A DNA stretch of 64,000 nt from Pempheris klunzingeri (Eukaryota; Chordata; Actinopteri; Acropomatiformes; Pempheridae), in NCBI RefSeq assembly GCF_042242105.1, contig NC_092019.1, positions 5,980,328 through 6,044,327 on the forward strand. Direction: 5' to 3'. The position numbers were made by a program, and so were the translations under genes. The notes below the pieces were generated by a model, which made no database searches, was not told the origin of the DNA, and saw only the letters and a list, made by a program, of their open reading frames with translations. Position 1 is the stretch's first letter, and the number at the start of each line of letters is the position of its first letter. Of the stretch, positions 34,250-49,200 are shown one piece after another.

Positions 34250-37200
34250 CTGCAGAGAACACGGAGGAAGAAGTAAATCAGAAGAATGAGACGAGCTCAG
34301 ACAGTAAGAAATGAAGTTGTTTTAGTGAGAGGGATTCTGAGTTTCCACTTTAAGTTCTGTGAAACCTTCCTTACCTGTAAAACCTTCCCGCCAGGACTCT
34401 CCTCAAACGGCAGTTGCTGCTGGTAAAGAGGATCCAAGGTTTTTCTTGCTACTTTTGTTTTCTTTTTGGCTATACAGACTCCGTTTTCCAAAAGGTAGAC
34501 CTTTACATATGGTGCTGAGAAGACAGAGAAGAAGTGAGAAAATGTTACAGTACAGTCCTGAAGAAGCCTTTCCATCCTTTCTATCCATCATATGTGAACA
34601 TGTGTAATGAATTTGTGGGATGTGTCAGAAGGTGCAACTGCCTGTGATAATAACAGTATGAGAGCTTAAATTACCTGGCAGTGCCTTGGAACCTGGTTTT
34701 CCCACAAGGCCACGGGCTCTGATGACCTCCACCTCCAGTGCTCCTTTCTTCTCCACCATACCGATCTGGATGTCACCTGAACAACAAAAATAAGAAATAT
34801 AGCCAAGGTTAACTCACCACTGCCTTGATATCTCTCACTATGTGAGGGACGTAGTAAAGAAATCACGTCAGTGCACAAAACTAATCCACTGATTACCAAA
34901 CTAACACGTGAATGTACTGAGTGAAGGGATTTCTGTTCTCACCCATGGGTGGAGTAGCCAACGTCTGTCGTCCAACCAGCTGGGCGGGGCCGAGACCATC
35001 CAGGAAGTCACTGAACTGGGCATCTGAGGACAACCTCACACCAGGGAAGATGAGACTGACAAAGAAAGAGACCGCCGGTTACCACGGAGATGAAAAGTAC
35101 AGTTTTGTTGATATTAGACAAAGCTGTAGTTAGTGTGGGGCCTACTAAATGTCAGGAGGATTAAGATGGGGATTAGGAAGACTGATGCCTAATATGAGTT
35201 ATCTAATCAAGTTTTGAATTGTTTGCTGTGGACGTACAAACTGTTCCCAGTAAAATATGTATATATGGAGCCTTTTCACTGTCCTCCGAACGTTAGCACT
35301 TGTCCACTTACTTTCCCTCTGAGCTGTAGCTGTTCATGCTGCCGTCTGTGGACTCCCGGCTGGCCTGCCGAGTCATCCTGCTCCTCATCTCCACCGCCAG
35401 ACCCGTCTCTGTACTCCTCTGGATCGTGCTGCGTAACTTTTTACCTCCTGCTTCTGCACACAGAATGAAACGAGCAAAGAAAGAGAAAGGGAGAGAGAAA
35501 AATAGAGATAGAGATCATTCCATGACACTGTATCATGCTGTTGCTCATACAGCGAGTTGCATTCGTGTGGATTATCACTGACATTTCTGTGCTTTCATTG
35601 AAAAATCATCCCAGAGGGAAAACCAATCACAAAGACAACTCTGACAATAATTCATCTCTATACCAAGACGTGCACACAGCTTACTCTGGCATGGATAGCG
35701 GCAATTTCACTATCAAGCAAGGTCACTTTAACAAGCTCAACAGAATTACGGCTCTTTGTGTATCTGTCGAACAGAACAACATGTACAGGCCCTCCTCTGG
35801 TTTGTCCTGCCGACTGCCTACAGGGGTCTTCTGGGAGCTGTAGTGAGTCTATGCTCCACCTATAAACATCCAGCGTCTGCCCCTCGTCCTAACTGATGCA
35901 AGATGACAGCTGACTCCCCCCATTAGCGCTGCTGCTGCTCATCTCCACCCAGCCTCGCTCACAGCTCGCGACCACGTGGCTGCGCCTGTGACAGATGTTC
36001 ACACACCTACGCAGGTATGAATGATCCACCGCTAAACACACACCTGGTGACCAGCACACACACACACACACACACACAGCATCACTACTATGTTTTATTT
36101 GAACAAATCCTTCTTATAAAGAGAGTCCACACAGCATAAAGGAAAATGAAATCAGGAGCACTTGACTAGTTCTGTTTGTATGATAGACTTCACTTGATAT
36201 TCAGGGTTAGCACCTGAATATATCTTTAATCGCTAAGGTTTAACATGTGTACGGCGAAGGCAAAACACTAATTATCCGAGCATTGCTGAATGCTGCTGTA
36301 CATGTTATGGTTATTAATTTCTTTTTCCTCATCTATAATCAAATGAAGGCATCATGTTATTTCCCAGAGAACAGACAATAACTGCAAAGCCACAAAAAAG
36401 TAATAATGCAGAGTTCACTCTTTGGAAGTCTCAGGTGCAAAGTGATGACAATCAGCTATCCATAGGCCTTATGTGCAGTGAATTTCAAATAATAATAATA
36501 ATAATAATAATATCCCAGTTTGTATGGATGAATCACATCTGTACTACAGGATTCATAATCCAGCATCATCACGGGCCTTTTGTGGCGCCTGCTGTCTACA
36601 CTATCCCCCCTCTCTCCCTCCTTGTCTCATCAGAGGAGGAGCTGAGGACAGCAGAGATGATCCTGTGTCCTATCTCACACAGGCACACACAGACATGAAG
36701 CCTTTCAGCCTTGAAATCTCAGTTATTCAGCTGGATTCCGCCTCCTCTTCCTGCTCTTCACACACTACAATGGAGACGAAGCCACGGAGGTCGTCTCTGA
36801 CGTCTGCAGCAAACCGCTGCGCATAGATCTCCTCTGTCAATCACTGGCCAGTCAGATCTTATCAAACAACAATAAAAACAAACCATTCTCTAGAAAGGGA
36901 AATACGTTTTTCTGCATTGTTGCGAGATGCATAAATGAAGGCAATTTTATAGAATAATAACTTTACATGATTCAGGCGGTTGACATCGATTGATCTATGA
37001 GCATAACATGGCATAGACTATACATACTTAGAAAAATACATCAAATAACACTTACACAACTGCATCTAAAGTAATGACAGATTAAGTAAATGAGTCAAAG
37101 ACAGGAGCATTATCAATACTGGCTGGATAATGTGGCGGCCAAGCACATTTGTAAAGTATCTGTCAAGTCTGAAGCAGCAGTGGCCTTAGAGTTAGAGAAA

Positions 37201-40200
37201 CTGGCTCATCACCAGGTCACTGCCCTCAAGCCTTGGCCTTGCCAGACAGGAAAAGACAATGACAGACTCTAGTGGAGCTGCTTGGCAGCCAACCAGCAGT
37301 GAGTGTGTAGTGGAGTACAAATGACTATGAGAAGCTGTCCCTAATCAAAGCTAGTATGATCAGGAAAAAATATCTCATGCATGACCTATTCTTTTTCTCT
37401 TTCTATAAATCCCCTGACGCTAGAATAGGAACTGATGAGAGCATCTTGGGAGGCATAAATATAAACACATACAGTTGGCGTCATCACTGCTGTTGAGGAA
37501 ATTGAAGCGCCCGTCAGAACAATGTTGGATTCTGAAGCTAAATAAACACTACCACCCACATGATACCAAACAGTGACTCACTGCACTTACTAATTCATCC
37601 CCAGAGTCAATTCTAAAATCATCCAGATGAAATGAAATATTGCTTAGACTAGCAGGAGTAGAATATATCAAACAGAGTGGTTCCTATACCCATGCAGTAA
37701 CACTAACAATAACACAACCACCACTGACAGTAGCAACAATGATAGAAAGACCACTCTTGTGATGCAGGCATGGATATCAACTTCCAGTTTCTAACATGAC
37801 CAGCGTGCACACAGCTCAAGCATTATGTTAGAATCCTTGCTGAACTACACTGTCATCCTAATTAAACTAATTACATCTTTAAACTTTGCCCAATCCTCTC
37901 TTTAATCAATACCTGTGCAAATTCCCACCAATCCTAAATTCATCTAAGCCCCCCCGCTGCTGCTGTGACATTTCCCTGGATGTCATCTTACCTCCATCTT
38001 CCTCATCGAAGGAGTTCATGCAAGGGAAATAGACAGCCAGTGCTTCAAATGATGCAGACAGGCTCATCTTGCTCTGGGAGTGCTGGATCCGCATCCCAGG
38101 AGCAGCAGCAGAGGTATCGTGCCCCTGCCTGCCCATGGTGACCGACGACCGTCCCTCTCAATGCGGTGAATCGACTGCACTAGACGTCAGCTTTGCCTTC
38201 TCTAGGTGATTTTACTGAAAATCAACAAAAATCAACTCTAATCTGATCTGTCTGATAAATTCCTAATCCTCGTAGTAGGAGACTATTCTGTAGGTATTTG
38301 CTATCATCTAGTCTTTCCCTGGATGTTCTGCAGGCTGCATCTTAGGGAGAGCTTTATACAAATGCTGCTTCAGTAGTTGAGTCTTGTGCTGTCTGGGTCT
38401 GACGTTCTTGCTGCACCTCTTTCTTTGGGGGGAGGGGATAGAGCTGCATCGCGCTCCACCAATCAGACAGCCAGGCTGCTCAGGCGCACCTCGGCTGGCT
38501 CTGCGGGCGAACGAGCTCTACCCAGAGATACTGAGCCCCCTCCCCAGTCTGTTTTTTAATCTCCTCTTTTATCATTTGCTTTCTCTATTTTCTCCCTCTG
38601 CTTGCTGTTTTGTTTCTTTTGTACTCTTCATCACCGTTATTTTCCTTTTCTCTCCTTCCCCTGTCCCACCATCCCTCCCTCTCCCCATCTCATCCACAGA
38701 GGCCAGTGAAAACAAGCTCTCATTAGGTCTGCCAACAGCCCTGCTGGGCTGTTAGAGGGCTTCAGCCACATGACGGTCACTGAAAGGTCACGTGCCAAGC
38801 TCTATTACTTTATTTTTCTCTCATCCATAACTAGCACATCACAGCTGTGTTGTGTTGGGAACAATTTACTTTGCTTCTGCTGGTTGGAGATGACGAGAAA
38901 TCAAGTGATGATTATACTCGTGCTCAATATGAAAACTTCATCTATCTTCCTTGCACAGCCTGCATGACACAGCACTTTAAAACAACCAGACAAGGTCTTT
39001 GTTTGAATTAGGATCAAACCTACCTAAACATGAGCCTTTATTCAGTCTTTTTCTACCATTTGTGGACACCCGAGGTCAGCTTATTTTAAACAGTCCAGAG
39101 CAGAAAGACACAACAGTGGTGCTTAGAGAAAAGATTTCTTCACAGGTGGTCCCTCACATATATCTGCCTCTGGCATGGCATGTGAGGACCATACGTGAAG
39201 TAAATGTATGGCTTTAAACTAAACTTCTATCCCTCTGCTCACTATCACTGCTGCAACTTGCTAAAAAAAAAAAAAAAAAGTAAAACTGTGCTACTTTGAC
39301 ACAATGCCAGAGAAACAACTGTGGTACTTTTGTTCTGAACAAATACCTGGCAGAATAGGCACAGCACAAGACAATTATGGTTCTTGTGTGCACCATCATA
39401 AATATAGCAAGCTCCCTGTAGTGTTATAGCTGCGGAAAAAAGTTCCACTCTAAGAGACACTGCAACCTATTTACATGAAGAAACCTCTTAATACATGGCA
39501 TCCATTTGCAGGTTTCATGTAGGTCAGCCCAGCCAAAAACAACACTGCACATTTAAGCTAGGGACAAACTGGATAAACACACAGTCACATTACAACCATC
39601 ATTAATAATTGGTCCTCTAAGAGTCTTTCTTCATTAAAATATATCTTTGAGGGTTCCTGCTCAGACAAAGACAATTTAGACAAAGTTCATTTTTCCAGCC
39701 CTTTGGTGACCACATACATAAAAAACCAAAAAAAACGACATTCCTTTTATCTTCAGCATGTAAGCACTGTCATTGTGAACATGCTGCCATGTTGGTGTTT
39801 TCATTTTGCTCAAAGCGAGCTGTACCTAAACACAGCCTCACATAGCTGATAGCATGACTTTAGGCGCTCAGTCTTATTTATAGACAAGAGCTGCAGCAAA
39901 ATGTTTAAGCACTAGAAATACATGCTTTGAGACATTCACTTTACATTATGTTTTACTAGGTTCTCCAAATACAAGGGAGGTAATTGCTAATTGGCCAAGC
40001 GACGAGCACACACTCACACACACTCACACACGCTCACACACACTCACACACACTCACACACACACACTTCAGGATTGCCACACATGTGATCTTAACATAT
40101 GATAGCAACAGGAGATTCTGTTACCTTCTGTACCAGACAAAACTTTGGACACACTTTCCAACTTGAATGAATGTTTGTCTGGTGCAGTAGGTAACTTTTG

Positions 40201-43200
40201 ATTGGTAATGTATATTGAAGTCTTGTCAGCGTTTTCAGTTCTTTGCTCTTCACTCAGCAATAGCAAAAGTTGAGATCTGAATATCAGTGGGAGTTTTTCT
40301 TTGCCTTTGTCACCAGATGCCTTCTTACAAGGGGATTCTTGAATTTTTAATTTTGAATTCTTGAATTGTTGGGTTTCTCTTAAGGAAAGAGTTTGGTGTT
40401 GACCTGCTTTTTTAATGAAGGTGTCTTGAGATAAGATATATAAATATGCTATATAAGTAAAGACTGGTTGATTGATTGATTGATTGTCTGCCACAAATAA
40501 CAAAAACTATAAGGTTTAAGATGAATAAGACCACTAATTGTGTAGTTATACGTCTTGCACTTGGCTCCTCAAGTTAAACAATCCTCTTTGTTAATAATTC
40601 TAGAAATCTTATTAGAATTAAATCGTTTGTTGCTGTGATGTGGCACAAAGCGAGCCTACAACACGGACCAATCACAGTAGCTAATGAAACAGACCTGACT
40701 TTTTCATGTCTTGTCCCATTAACTGCCTTAAATGGAAAGGTGGTTAATACAACTGCTTAACCAAAATAATAATAGAAAAACACAGCAGAAAATGACATTT
40801 CATCCCTCCCATGTCTAAGTCACGGCTGATGCGTCGTGGCACATGTGGTGAAAACACATTTGGCACGTGTTGTCGGTTTCAACTTTTGCACCTTTGGAAC
40901 CGTTTATTGTTATCCATCTACACACTGCACAATGACAGTGAAAGAGAGAAAGAAATAAAGAGGCATGTCACTATTTTTACACCCACTACACCTGACACTA
41001 GAAGAAAGGTTAATTACAGTCGTCACAAAACTGTTCCATACAGTACGTGGATGTGTGTTTAAGGGCTGTGAAAATGAAAAGTCACAGGGAAACTTTCATT
41101 TGCTGATAAACAGAATAAAAGCCTATTTACTAAAGATTCAAAAGAGCTTCAATAAAATTCTAAATTGTGTGTGAAGAAAATTAAAAACCTAGGTCTCTTC
41201 ATAAGTACAGGACTGCTACTTGAAAGAAAATATGTCACTTAAGTTACAAAGAGCAAATTGTTTATAAAGAGATAACTGGTGAGTAATTTGAAGGTCTTTT
41301 TGTTCTGATGAAGAATCTCCATTTTAGGCTATGAGGGTAAAGTCTGATTTCATCATGTGCGACTGGTACAGATTAACATTAAAACACACTGTTGTGCAAT
41401 ACGCCTGGTCTCGCTCCAAACTATGACATGCCTACAAGACTGTGGCCACGCGACTAATCATCACAAGCACCTCTGCAGACAGGAATCTGAAGAATCTGGC
41501 CAATCCTACAACAACAACAAAATAGCGTAATATCCCATGAGTCAATAGTAAAGTCTGTCTGGCAGGCAGCAGAGATCATAGGCGGAAATCACTCTGATTG
41601 ATGAGGCCAGGCCAGGCCGAGCGTCAGCGGCCCTACACGCTGTAAACACAGCTTAATGGAGGGCTCTAACCCTGGCACTCACATGCATGGATGTAGGCAA
41701 ACACACACATATGAGCACTTAAATGGGCCCACGTCAGACACACACACCAGTGCATGGGCAAAGGTAGGCAAACATGCTCTTTCTTCTCTCTGTTTACATT
41801 CCCTGCTGTCTACCTTGATGCAGACCAGTCCTGTAGTTTGGAAGTACAGTTTTGCTTATTTCTCAGTCTCAGTTTAGGGCACATTAAAGCTGCAATCATA
41901 CATTTTTGGACATTAAATGAGAGACAAAAATATTACTGACTTGTAAAGTTATTATGCCTAATGTGTTAGCAAAAAAGTTACCATCATAAACAAGGCAACA
42001 TTAACATTAATTTAAAGTTATGTTTGTGAGGAATGTAAATTCACTTTGTTAGCTTTGGTTGGGTTTGGTCTCCACCAACTCCAGAGAATAATATAATATG
42101 AAATTCTTGGGTCATTGGCTTGCTACAGTAGCCTACTGTATATATACAGCAGGTACGAAGAAACTGGTGAACAGTCCAGCTCGCTTTCTCTGGAAAATGT
42201 TGTGTAAGATGTAAGAAGATTGTAAAGATGTAAAATTATAAGAAAACTGTTTAAAGAGACTTAAAAGCTCCATAAAGCTTGGGTGCTAATTCTTCATTTG
42301 TAACTACAAGCGAAATCTTGTCCCAGAGACATCTTTAGATTCAGAGTACTGTCCATCCTTGTTTTGTTTATACCACTTATCTTTAAGGGCCGTGGGGGAG
42401 CTGGAGCCAATCCCAGCTGACACTGGGCGAGAGGCGAGGAACACCGTGGACTGGCCGGCAATCAATTGCGGGGCTAACATATAGAAACAGACAATCATTC
42501 ACAATCACACCTACTTTAGAGTCGCCAATTAACCTCCATCTCTTTGGACTGTGGGAGGAAGCCAGACTACACGAAGTACCACTCAGCTGCACCACCACGC
42601 TGCTGTAATAATGAAAGTATTTCTCAAAGTATAGAAATTATAAAGAATTCTTGACGATATAACAGCTCAAGTTTCATAAATAATAAAAGACCTCATATCC
42701 AAACATGTACACACTCTGTGTACTGCCATTCACTTCACACCTTCACTGAAAGGGTTCACACCTTCCCCTGAAGGTGTGAGGTAAGAGGGGCATATTTGAA
42801 ACATGAAATGCAGGAGGTGTAGCAATTGGAACAGTCTGTCCCCTGGCTGCCTCCCTTTACTCAGTGGTGCAAACACTGAAAGTGTAACAGATGGGCAGCT
42901 AACGAGAAGGAGAAAGGGGATCTAAATGCTGCCAAGCCTTATATGTGAATATGAAAAATCCTGATAGAAACGGCTGACACTCCAACTGATTTCTTTCAGT
43001 GTGACATTTAAAACGTGCCTTGCGTGTGAAGAAACACAGCATAATTGCTTCTCATACTGAAAGAGGAACAGTTTTTAACCATTTCTATGAAGAGCAGAAA
43101 CAACATGCCCACACTCCATGACTCAAGTGACCACAGCATTTTTCTATGAGCCTGTCTCATCAGGCTTCCTCCTTGACAGAGTGGTGCTGTCAGCGTTTAA

Positions 43201-46200
43201 GACAAAACAATCACAAGAGGAAGTCGTATTTTTAGCAGCAGTTAAAATCTAAAAATGCAAGATGGAAGTTCATTTTTAGTCCAGTTTAGATGGGAGGCAA
43301 GAATGTATTGTACTGAAATATGGGATGCGACCATACACGTGTATTCTAAACTGTGTCCAAGCCTCACACTCAGGCAAAGGAGACATATGGCTGTGGAGCA
43401 TGAGCCACACTGCAGGCAAAAAACACTGAGCAGCTGGTGGAGCATGACAGGGTTTAGAAGATGAATCAACAGCTTTAAGGCTGAGCTCCTGGAGATAGAT
43501 ACATAACATTCTTAAAGTAATATCCAAATATTCCCAAAACTGTATCTCTTCAGGATTAAACTCTAACTGTAGGACTGACTGGTGAAGTTTCATGATTTGT
43601 GTTAACCTGTCAGAAAACCACAGAATATGATCATGAGTTTTACCACAGTGCTAAAAAGAGGATGTTGTGCGTTCTTAGCTATTCAAGGGTAAATCAGTTA
43701 GTACGTCAAGTATATTGCATTTGCCCTTCAGTAGCAACAGTACTAAAATATTTGTGCCCTTATTCACTGCATTACCACAGCTTTTTGTGTTACTGTACAT
43801 GCACTCCCATGGTTAATATTAAGAGGTCTTTATGCTTTTAACACCTAATTAATGAATAACCACAACACAGAAAAAACATCTTCAAGACAAGAACATTGCT
43901 TAATTTCTTGGATAGCGCAAGGTACACTCTCTGCCAGGAGAGACACCATGTGCTGCTCTCAGTATGAAAACACTTTATTTAGTCCACTAACTCTGGTATT
44001 CACATCACAGCTTGTGAATAAATGTAAGGTCATTAGTGATTCTGCTACACAACACTTTCAACTATTTCAGATATAGTAATATAGTATAGTAATGAGTAAT
44101 CTGTATTAAACTCACTGATTCTAATACCATGAGAAGAAGAAGAAACAGAAACCCTCCCCCGGCAGAACTCGGCCCTTTCTTGAATTTATTGTACTGAGTA
44201 AACAGGTGCATGCAGTAGCATCCTACAGTGGGCTTTAGGTGTAATGCATTAGAAACTAGCAATGTGAGTTTGAGTATCAACATTGTGAATACATTCTTGA
44301 ATTTTTTAATCGTTGGGTTTCTCATTAGGACTTTGGTTTTGACTTGCCCTATATGAGAAAGTGCCTGAGAGAACTTTTGTTATGAATTGGTGCGATGTTG
44401 CTGTTGGCATTATGCTTTAGGAGCTATTCAGGTAGGTCTGTTTGTCTTGATGCCACAGCAGACCATCAATGGCAGAGCTGGTTCGTCCATCCCTGGTTAG
44501 CAAATAGATGAACAGTCAATCTAATCAATGTTGGGCAGTTGCACCAAAGAGCACTGCTGTTTGTACAGTGAAGTTTTAACACCAAGATGTTACATGACCT
44601 TTGTTGAATGATAATATGGTCCTACAAGTCCTACATGCTGGTCTTTCTACAGATCATCGTGATGCATTGCTGGTATATCGTGGTCCTTTAAAATTACAAC
44701 AGCATCACAGCTCCAACAGTGTATCCACACATATTTAGGTCAGTGCAGAGATGGCTCATCTAAGAACTCAGGCTGATTAACAGCCATGAGTCCTCTGGAG
44801 AATTGTTGTAATAGAGATGGAGAGAGAAAACTGGAGGAAAGAGAAAGGCACAGAGGAGGTGAACTGAGAATACGAGGAAAAAAATACGAGAATGGATATA
44901 ATGACAGCGAGACACAAATGTCAGCTAGGAAGGAATGAGGGAATAAGTGAGGTAGAAATAGGGATAGGGAGAAAGCAGCAGGGCACTGGTGTCCCTCAGC
45001 CTCGGTCGTACCTGTGCTGCTGTGTTCCTTTCATGCATCATCCTGAGAGCAGCATGTCTTCTCCAGCCCCCAAGGAGATTAATTAGCAGCCTCAGCTAGC
45101 AGAGGAGCTGCTGAGATAGGCACTCAACTCAACTCAGAAGATAAATTACCTCAGCTGAAAGCTCAAAGTTCAGCTATTTTACCTCATACAAAACAGTCCG
45201 TCTTGGTCCAAAACTACACTTGTATCTGGTGTAGGTGAGAGTAGGAGAGGGAGTGAGGTGGCTAATGCAGTATTACCTCCTCTGTATGCATTTGGCTTTG
45301 GCTTTCAAAAGTTTGAACGGACACAGTGAACCTCGGATCATATGACTTGTCCGATTGATCTTCATGGATTAAATAGCTGCACAACATACTCTATGTCTGT
45401 ATCCATCCTAAACAGTTGACTAGCAGTGTATGGCACCATGCGCACCTGCACATTTTCACAACCACATAAATGAAATGTCATATTTCAAGTTGTATCTAAG
45501 AGATACATTTGAAGCTGAGAGTGTCACATGTGGTCCAAATAGTGAGCTTCTTTCAGGGTCATGTAGAGATAAGTAGGACGAAAGAGGAGTCACGCAAGAA
45601 TACTCAAGGCTGAACCCAGGGATACAGAAAATTAGGTGTTATGGACAATAACACTACCACATACTCAGAATCCTCCCCACTGATTTCATCTTTTTCTTAT
45701 TTCTTTATCACTGCGGGCAGCCTTGCCTGTTTTTGCCTATTAAGGTCCAATTTCCTGTATTTCCTGCACTGTTCACCTCATCAGCTGTAATAGTCAGAGG
45801 CTGGTACTGTGCTGTGGAGCATGCTGTTGATTATGTTTCTGGGACACCATCAGGACTCCTAGACAGAGGCTATTATGGGGTAAAATTACTGAAATGGATT
45901 ATCAGGTAGACTGCTACTAGCTGTAATGTAAAAGTGGTAGAAAAAAAGCTTAATAATTCTGCACTGCTGTAAAAGAGAGGTAGCCTTCTTCTTCCATTTC
46001 CATCTCTATTCTTTAACTCATAATGCAAAAACAGAGAGGAAAGGCTTCACTGCATTGAAGGAGCTGCCTTCTCAATATTCATACTGGACAGAGTGCAAAG
46101 AGAATCAGTATTGTTCCTACATAGGGAAACTCAAATAATCCCTAACAATTTGCATGCAGGCATGGAGCACAGTGTCTTGCAGTGCAAGCAGGAGGCTTAT

Positions 46201-49200
46201 TTTAAGTTAGGATGAATGCTCACATAACAAATCCCTCTCTGCACTACGATTCCAAAAAGCTACTAGAAGAAGTCAAAGAATCACTTTGTCCTGAATACTG
46301 TCGCACTCAAAAAACAGTGCTACACACTGTTCAGTGTATTGTGGATTTTTTGTCCACTAGTGCTGCTGCAGGGCGATATTTCCATGAACATGTACCCAGA
46401 TTATTTATGTCACATGTTCTACAAACACACAAGTAGACGCTCAGGCACAAAATGTTTTTGTGTCTGTGTGTGTGTGAGTGTTTGAATGCTCAAATTAAAC
46501 AACATCATTTTTGTTTAAAATGAAAAAAAACCCAACAATAAGCACCTTTAAGCAACACACATTAGAGCGCACAAAAGCCAGTAATGATTCACAGTGAAAG
46601 TGAACTGAAAATGTGAACAGCAGGTCAATACTGTAAACTGCTGACAACATCTTCATCAGCATTCTTTTTTATGATAGTCTCCCCCCACGCAGAAGCACTG
46701 ATAGTAAATGCACTGGAATTAATAGGCAGAGAAAACAGGCTTCTTTTTCAGATGCCAATCAGAAGGAAAAATATGAAGAAATGCACAGATTAATGTATGG
46801 AGATGGATTTTCAATAAGCTTGCAAAATTTTTGAGTGGTTTTAGCTGAGTCAGGCTAAGTAGCAGCACTTTGGTTGGGGTTGGGGGGGTATTGAGAATAA
46901 AGCATCTCTCTATTGAGCTACCACAGGACTGCTGACTGGCGGATGGGACAATTGAGTATAATAAATCAACTTCGTGTTTCAGCTTGCTCATGATGACCGG
47001 TGTAACACCAATAAAGCCCCTAAACGAGCACATGCATACGTTTAAAAATTATTTTCTAAATATGTTCCAGCCAAGATCAAAGTCAGTGTAAGCTCTCAGT
47101 TGAACTAGACTGTGAAACTTTTCTGTCGCTAGGCAACCACATTGTTAATAATTTCATCTCTCCCTAAAATATAACATCCAATTTATGGATAATAAGTAAA
47201 TACTTTCATGTGCTCCTGAATTTCTTTATCACATGTGTCACAGTGCTTAGCCGCGTGCAATGTCCTTATTTTGTGTACGATTAATCAGTGTTTAAATAAT
47301 AAATCTCAGCGAGTTTCCATTCTTCATCCCAGAAACATGTGCTGGTGTCTTTTAGCTGTTCACTGTTAGATTACCTGCTATTTGTTATGCTAAATGCACA
47401 TGTTGAAGGACATCTATTGTCTACTTTCTCTTGTTCAATGTTTGATCTGTACTGTTTATACTCTGCAAACATGTATTCAGACACAGTGATACATTTGCAT
47501 TTCCTGAAAAATCAAGTGGCTTCCACTGAGGCCTGAAAAGACAAAACCAGCATTTCTTAGAGCTTAGAGCTGCAAGCTGTGTGCACACTTCTCATGGTGG
47601 CCACCTGGGATCACATCCATTCCATCTGACTAACCTGTGTTTGTCAAAGCCAGAGTCGTGCTGCTTGGCTGATTTGCCCGACCTCCACCAGCACTTGGCA
47701 GTGCACACAAACTGTCGAGCAGCCTCTTAAAATTGACCATCCTTTGAATGCACCCTTCAGTCGGGCGATGAGCCTCTCAGGATGGCACACAACAAAGTAG
47801 GGCAAAAGGCAGCTTGGCAGTGTTTGCGCTGGTGCAGAACCAAACAGAGATCTCAAATATTGAAAGGCAGATGTATGCACGCTCTCACAAACTCCATCTG
47901 ATGCACTTAGAAACACTGAGTGAAATATTAATAGCTGTAGGAGATGCGAACTGCTCAGTTTGTGCTGTGTCTGCACGGAGAAGGAGAATGTACTTGTCTG
48001 TGTAACTTTGTTCCTGTGATTGTGTTAAATTGTTCAAATCTTGAAATAAAAATCTGAAAGAGAGTCCGTTGTTTTTTGTCTGTTACCAAAAGTAAACTCC
48101 ACAGGAGTCATCTTATTCATCAACATAACCATCATTAATAGTTAACAACACAACACTTGAGCTGCTTCACAATGCACAAGGGAAATTTAACAGTTACTTC
48201 TATCTTTCAGCAGCCATATCTGGAATAATACCATGCTTACTTGCCATAAAAACGGCTGAATGATGTTGATGTTCTTGATACAAAAGAAGAATCGATTAGC
48301 CCACAGAGATAAGACAGCCATGTGCCCATCAAATCACGAGCCTGGGGAGGAAGTGCAGTGCCACGTGAGCACACCGCCTCGCTTCACTCTATTGCTCATC
48401 TCACCTCACTACTTTTCTATTTCTTTCTCTCCACCCCTCTGCCATGCAATCTAGCCAGGTCTGTACAGAGAACACTGATGGACAGAAAAGATTATTAACC
48501 ACTTTAAGGTTGAGTAGGTGCTGAATAGTTAGAGATGCACCGGAGAGACGCAGTTAAGGAAGGGGAAGTGGACCAATCCACTGACCTTCACATGAACAGA
48601 CCAGACCTCAATCTGTCAGCCAGAGAAATCACGGCACGCCACCTGCCAGGCTGCTTTTTACAAAGTCCGGCATCAAGTAATGCAGCTCAACCCTTCTCGA
48701 ATGGTTATTGCGCACTTTTGAAAAAAAAAAACTAGGGTAGAAAAAAAATACACTGAAGTGTGAAGAAGGGTAATAGCCCCATGTTCCATCAAATGCAATC
48801 TTTTCTACTGCAGGAGAATACATATTGCTGCATTTAGCTAAAGGACAATAGGCTTGAAAACACCAAAACAACACACCTCTTCATGTCTACTGTATGTTTC
48901 ACATGTGCACACACTCTCACATCCTCTCCTAGAGACGAATACAAACAACAGCAGACTCCCACAGTGTGAGGTAGTGTTTTACACTGAAAAAACACAGTCA
49001 CATCACACAAAGGTGACAAAACGTGATCGGCGACAAGCAGCCGGTCATCGTCAGTGTGGCAGGAAATGCAAAGCTGTTGCAGCTGCAACAAGTTTTCTCA
49101 AAATAAAATGAAAAAATAACATTTTTCCAGCATGTGATTAACCATCCAGATGCATGAAAACATAGCTGCAGTGGTGTAATGGTGAAGAAAAGGAAAAAAA

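Larger units (their letters stand above)
35454..37991 (-). other. rims2: rims2 intron between the gamma first exon and the shared exon
   Basis: About 2.5 kb with a CA tract near 36.06 kb and an AAT tract near 36.49 kb. No further exon was recognised. Confidence 0.8.

Noticed and set aside
40006..40068. Regular short direct repeats resembling an array
   Set aside because: The units are contiguous CTCACACA minisatellite copies with no unique spacers, in a vertebrate genome, so this is not a CRISPR array.
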